64,000 bases of DNA from contig NZ_LFMW01000021.1 in the NCBI RefSeq assembly GCF_001050345.1, forward strand, positions 124,001 through 188,000, given 5' to 3'. The position numbers were made by a program, and so were the translations under genes. How positions within the stretch are numbered: position 1 is the stretch's first letter; each line of letters begins with the position of its first letter. This DNA is from Pseudomonas fildesensis (lineage in GTDB: Bacteria > Pseudomonadota > Gammaproteobacteria > Pseudomonadales > Pseudomonadaceae). The notes under the pieces are model-generated. The model did not search any database and was not told where the DNA came from. It saw only the letters and a program-made list of their open reading frames with translations. Shown here piece by piece: positions 61,015 to 64,000 of the stretch.

Positions 61015-62628
61015 ATGACGATCAAATTACGCCTGATGCTATTGATTGCGACCGGGTTGCTCACCGCGTTGATCATGAGCCTGGCCAGTTACGTGGGAAA
61101 TACCCGGATGGGCGACGCCGTGCAGGACAACGAGGTCAGCATGACCGCACTGCGCAACCACATGGAAGCCGACATGATGCACGACGCCCTGCGCGCCGAC
61201 GTATTGTCGGCCATGTTGGTGGGGCTGGGTAAAAGCACCAGCACCAAGGCCGAGGTCAACACCTCACTGCAGGAGCATGCCGAACACTTTCGCCAGGTGC
61301 TGGCGGACAATCTCAAACTGCCCCTGGACGAAACCCTCAGGGCCAGCCTGGAGAAAATCAAACCGAGCCTGGATACCTACATAAGCGCCGCCGAGCGCAT
61401 CGTCACGCTGGCGCTGGACAATCCAGACGCCGCCAGCAAGGAACTGGAGACCTTCAACACGGCCTTCAGCCAGCTGGAAGTTCAACTGTCGACCTTGAGC
61501 GAGTTGATTGAAGGCAATACCGAACAAACCAGCACCGGTATGCGGCAGACCATCAGCAACGCCAATTTCACGCTGGGCGCGGTGTTGATTGCCAGCCTCC
61601 TGCTGCTCCTGGCGCAGGGGCGCTGGGTCACGCTGAGTATCATGGGGCCATTACAGGCCGCCAGCCGTATTGCCGACAGTATCGCCCATGGCAACTTGAG
61701 CGAGCCGATCGCCGAGCCCAAGCGCAAGGACGAAGCCAGCGCCTTGATCCGCAGCCTCGCCACCATGCAGCGGGACTTGCGCGGCATGATTGAAGTGGTG
61801 CGCAGCAACGCCCACGGCGTCAATGGTATGAGCGAGCAACTGAGCCACGGTTGCCATGAAGTGGCGGGCAGCAGTCAACAGCAAAGCGCGGCGGCCAGTA
61901 CCATGGCGGCGGCCGCGAGTGAAATGACCGCAAGCATTGAGGAAATCACTCGGCATGCCGGGCGCGCCTTGAACATGGCCAACCAGGCGGAGGCCTTGGC
62001 CAAGGATGGTGGACGGGTGATTCACCAAGTGGTCAGTGATATGGATGGCATTGCCCGGTCAGCGCAGCAATCGGCCCAAGTAATCCGCACACTGGACAAG
62101 GACTCCGAGGCGATATTCAGCATTGTCCAGGTGATCAAGGGGATCGCTGACCAAACCAACCTGCTGGCCTTGAACGCCGCCATCGAAGCCGCGCGCGCCG
62201 GTGAACAAGGACGTGGTTTTGCCGTGGTCGCCGATGAAGTGCGCAGCCTCGCCGGCCGTACCAGCGCGTCGACACAGGAAATTGCCAGCATGGTAGGACG
62301 CATCCAGCAGAGCACACGTGAGGCAGTAACCAGCATGGAGGAGGGCGTCGCTCAAGTGGACAAGGGCATGGCCGTGACCGCCGATGTTGAACGTGCCATT
62401 CGCGAAATTCTGCAGGCCACCCTGAATACCACAGAGTTGGTGAACGATATCTCCCGCACCATCAGCGAGCAGAGCCTGGCCAGCAATGAAATCGCGCACC
62501 AGGTGGAGATGATTGCGGGCATGTCGGAAAACAATAGCCGCGTGATCGCAAAGACGGCATCGACGACGGATGAGTTGTCTTTGTTGGCAGGGGAGCTTTC
62601 ACAGTCGGTGGGCCGCTTTCGGCTTTGA
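61015..62628 (+). CDS. Methyl-accepting chemotaxis protein
   Basis: A 537-residue receptor. TM1 is at about residues 8-28, a four-helix-bundle-type periplasmic domain spans about 29-190, TM2 is at about 190-212, then a HAMP domain (about 213-265, MGPLQAASRIADSIAHGNLSEPI) and the signalling domain. The conserved hairpin tip (IKGIADQTNLLALNAAIEAARAGEQGRGFAVVADEVR) is complete. No C-terminal CheR/CheB tether pentapeptide is seen. The start at 61015 is preferred because GGGGA lies 8 nt upstream. The ligand is unknown. Confidence 0.94.
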   Translation: MTIKLRLMLLIATGLLTALIMSLASYVGNTRMGDAVQDNEVSMTALRNHMEADMMHDALRADVLSAMLVGLGKSTSTKAEVNTSLQEHAEHFRQVLADNLKLPLDETLRASLEKIKPSLDTYISAAERIVTLALDNPDAASKELETFNTAFSQLEVQLSTLSELIEGNTEQTSTGMRQTISNANFTLGAVLIASLLLLLAQGRWVTLSIMGPLQAASRIADSIAHGNLSEPIAEPKRKDEASALIRSLATMQRDLRGMIEVVRSNAHGVNGMSEQLSHGCHEVAGSSQQQSAAASTMAAAASEMTASIEEITRHAGRALNMANQAEALAKDGGRVIHQVVSDMDGIARSAQQSAQVIRTLDKDSEAIFSIVQVIKGIADQTNLLALNAAIEAARAGEQGRGFAVVADEVRSLAGRTSASTQEIASMVGRIQQSTREAVTSMEEGVAQVDKGMAVTADVERAIREILQATLNTTELVNDISRTISEQSLASNEIAHQVEMIAGMSENNSRVIAKTASTTDELSLLAGELSQSVGRFRL

Positions 62629-62643
62629 GATATAACCTATTGA

Positions 62644-62679
62644 TATAGCTCAACTAAATGACTATTTAGTTGAGCTATA
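62644..62679. repeat. Perfect 16-bp inverted repeat at the edge of an AT-rich segment
   Basis: TATAGCTCAACTAAAT (62644-62659) and ATTTAGTTGAGCTATA (62664-62679) are exact complements around a GACT loop, 15 bp past the chemoreceptor stop and 40 bp before the stop of the convergent MepB-like gene. It may be a two-way terminator, though it lacks a clear T-run, or a trace of an inserted element, since base composition changes here. Confidence 0.75.
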
Positions 62680-62719
62680 ACTAACAGTCATATGAGAAGG
62701 ACTGGAACAGGGCATTCAC

Positions 62720-63325
62720 TCACTTTCGCGAGCACTTGAACAGCGATTTTATGTGCTGCAGCGAAGTCTGGTCAGAGGGTTCAACTGTCACGAAATACTG
62801 GAGTTGCCACTGCTGAGTCTGCAATGCTTGCTTGGCAATAGGCCGGCTCCAGGGTGGATACACACGCAAAGCACGCTTGCCACCGACGCCATTTATGGAC
62901 ATCACGCCATGGGACAGCAACGTTGCACGGTCAAACACAAACTGACCACTTTGTTCGGTGCCAGCCGCGTGGATCAAAACGAAGTCGATATTATCGTTGC
63001 TATCAAGCGGAGCAATCACACTCGTTGCACAGGGTCGTTTCCACAGCGTCACGAACTGACCAATCTTGGTCGGCGTAGTTTTGGCTACACGAAAAACGAT
63101 CTGGCGAGTACCCAGCATGAATCGACAACCGCCATACTCGCGAGCCTCAACGTCAGTTGAAATATCTTCCGAGCATTTCAAATCAGCCGGCAGATAAACC
63201 GCATCAATCGCAGCAAACAAACAACTCGGTACGACTGACGTGCCCATAGATGGGTGAACCTTGATGGATTGGATTGCAGCCGCTGCGAGTGTAGCGAGAG
63301 GCCGTGTGTATTGCAGCGAACACAT
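62720..63325 (-). CDS. MepB-family protein
   Basis: A product of about 201 residues. The SREYGGCRF-like region (EAREYGGCRFMLG), RQIVFRVAKTTPTKIGQFVTLWKRP, the IDFVLIHA strand, GQFVFDR and RALRVYPPWSRP match the MepB family, named after the third gene of the staphylococcal mepRAB operon; its activity is unknown. The start is uncertain: an ATG at 63325 with GGAA upstream is used, but the frame stays open to an ATG at 63412. Codon use is less GC-rich than in the neighbouring core genes, suggesting an accessory origin. Confidence 0.75.
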   Translation of the reverse strand: MCSLQYTRPLATLAAAAIQSIKVHPSMGTSVVPSCLFAAIDAVYLPADLKCSEDISTDVEAREYGGCRFMLGTRQIVFRVAKTTPTKIGQFVTLWKRPCATSVIAPLDSNDNIDFVLIHAAGTEQSGQFVFDRATLLSHGVMSINGVGGKRALRVYPPWSRPIAKQALQTQQWQLQYFVTVEPSDQTSLQHIKSLFKCSRK

Positions 63326-63409
63326 GATGCAGATTCCACAGGGGATGGATACGTTTGAAACCTTGAAATCTGACCTCCACTGGCCCTGACCTCCAAACAC
63401 CATAGTTCG

Positions 63410-63425
63410 CATAATGTATATTATG
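63410..63425. promoter_or_regulatory. Operator-like palindrome upstream of the MepB-like gene
   Basis: CATAAT-GTAT-ATTATG (63410-63425) is an exact inverted repeat with a 4-bp centre, just before the longest possible start of the MepB-like frame. It is of the kind bound by small dimeric repressors. A further TTATG follows within 10 bp. No regulator gene is visible in the window. Confidence 0.45.
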
Positions 63426-64000
63426 TTAAATTATGTACCATGTTAGAAGAGAAGAGCAAGAGCAGCAAAAGCTTGCGACTGCGTAAATGCTGCGCCAATC
63501 GCGGTTTACGTGGAAAGCCCCTTGCTATTCCCCTCAAACCTTTGATTCCCGAGGGCTGGAGCGAAGCCAGCATGCCAATGCGACAGGTTTTTTAACGAAA
63601 TCAGTGGAAAAATCTGTTAGATGAAAATCCGTAAGCTACTGATTAATAACAATATCTACTAATTAATCTCAAATAGAATAGCTCCCTGGCCCAAGGAGAA
63701 ATTAAAGTACTCGGAAGCAATTTTTGGTCTGGAACACGAAGTAATCGTTAGAACTAACGCGTTTTACACAAGACCAACAACTTGCTTCCAGGCTTTCGGC
63801 TGCACATCCTGCGCTGATGTCGTAGCTCACACCGCACCAACTTTTTCCTTCAGCGCTCATACAGATTCGTTTCTTTCCTTCCTCTCAAACTCGAGACCAA
63901 TCTTTTACTTCCTAGACACACCCAGCTTCCGATAATTACTAACACATGGAAAGACCTTAGACTTTATCAGGTTTTCTCATAATCAACGTCCGACCCCTTC
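63426..64000. other. AT-rich accessory segment without firm genes
   Basis: The last 575 bp have lower GC than the rest and no long open frame on either strand. Two tiny frames were seen: one of 51 codons at 63440-63595 on the plus strand with no ribosome site, and one of 52 codons at 63702-63860 on the minus strand, listed separately. A short palindrome CGTTAGAACTAACG lies at 63746-63759. Nothing else could be assigned. Confidence 0.5.
63702..63860 (-). CDS. Possible small cysteine-rich protein, 52 aa
   Basis: A 52-codon frame that opens with ATG at 63860 and is preceded by an AAGGAAAG run about 12-16 nt upstream. The product begins MSAEGKSWCG and has five cysteines, including a CWSC pair, which could bind a metal or form disulfides. 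No family is recognised. In AT-rich sequence a frame of this size can arise by chance, so it is a candidate only. Confidence 0.3.
   Translation of the reverse strand: MSAEGKSWCGVSYDISAGCAAESLEASCWSCVKRVSSNDYFVFQTKNCFRVL

Noticed and set aside
63440..63595. 51-codon plus-strand frame in the AT-rich tail
   Set aside because: No Shine-Dalgarno sequence and no recognisable family; not strong enough to list as a gene.

Overview
The window looks like chromosome of a Pseudomonas fluorescens-group bacterium. The DNA is GC-rich, and hppD, the UDP-L-Ara4N (arn) lipid A operon, a CdaR-type/glycerate kinase module, a branched-chain acyl-CoA catabolism block and REP-like hairpins ending GTGGGAAC or GTGGGAGG all fit that group. 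The taxonomic call rests on protein likeness and gene order, not on a search.

Layout. 1-9.3 kb: tail of a DMT transporter, hppD (tyrosine catabolism), a RarD-type transporter, an aldo/keto reductase, a LysR regulator divergent from an atypical SDR, then an ACS-family MFS transporter divergent from a CdaR-type regulator followed by glycerate kinase. 9.3-13.3 kb: a co-directional set, LuxR-type regulator > outer-membrane protein > MFS > histone-deacetylase-like amidohydrolase. 13.5-18 kb: AaaT-like acetyltransferase, YgeA-like racemase, a small unknown protein, a DUF3313 lipoprotein, a DUF1254 protein, a decayed outer-membrane protein remnant and a lone receiver protein.

18.6-36.3 kb is the most unusual part. 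Two giant paralogous proteins (about 1181 and 1288 aa) share toxin-like N-terminal and central regions but carry different C-terminal ends. One end has a Cys/His arrangement like YopT-type (C58) proteases and the other like the C80 self-processing protease of MARTX/TcdA toxins. Between them lies a phosphorelay/methylation operon: a CHASE3-GAF hybrid kinase with three receivers, CheR, CheB, a receiver-kinase and a receiver. Beyond the second giant gene lies a KaiC-like ATPase translationally coupled to another hybrid kinase.

36.5-46 kb: a TPR/HEAT-like membrane-anchored protein, then a five-gene acyl-CoA operon (ligase, SDR, thiolase, acyl-CoA dehydrogenase, enoyl-CoA hydratase) facing a two-gene operon (acyl-CoA dehydrogenase, 3-hydroxyisobutyryl-CoA hydrolase). 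A four-hairpin REP cluster separates their 3' ends. Together they fit isoleucine/valine breakdown.

46-56.3 kb: an HPP membrane protein, then on the minus strand arnC-arnA-arnD-arnT-arnE-arnF-ugd and a second ArnT/PMT-like glycosyltransferase, almost all with 4-nt or shorter overlaps. arnB, normally the first gene, is not in the window.

56.7-62.6 kb: a secreted protein of unknown function, a stand-alone tyrosine recombinase, an SDR, a Bcr/CflA drug exporter and a methyl-accepting chemotaxis protein. 62.6-64 kb: past a perfect 16-bp inverted repeat the DNA becomes AT-richer and accessory-like, with a MepB-family gene, an operator-like palindrome and possible tiny ORFs. No rRNA, tRNA, CRISPR array or intact insertion sequence was seen.
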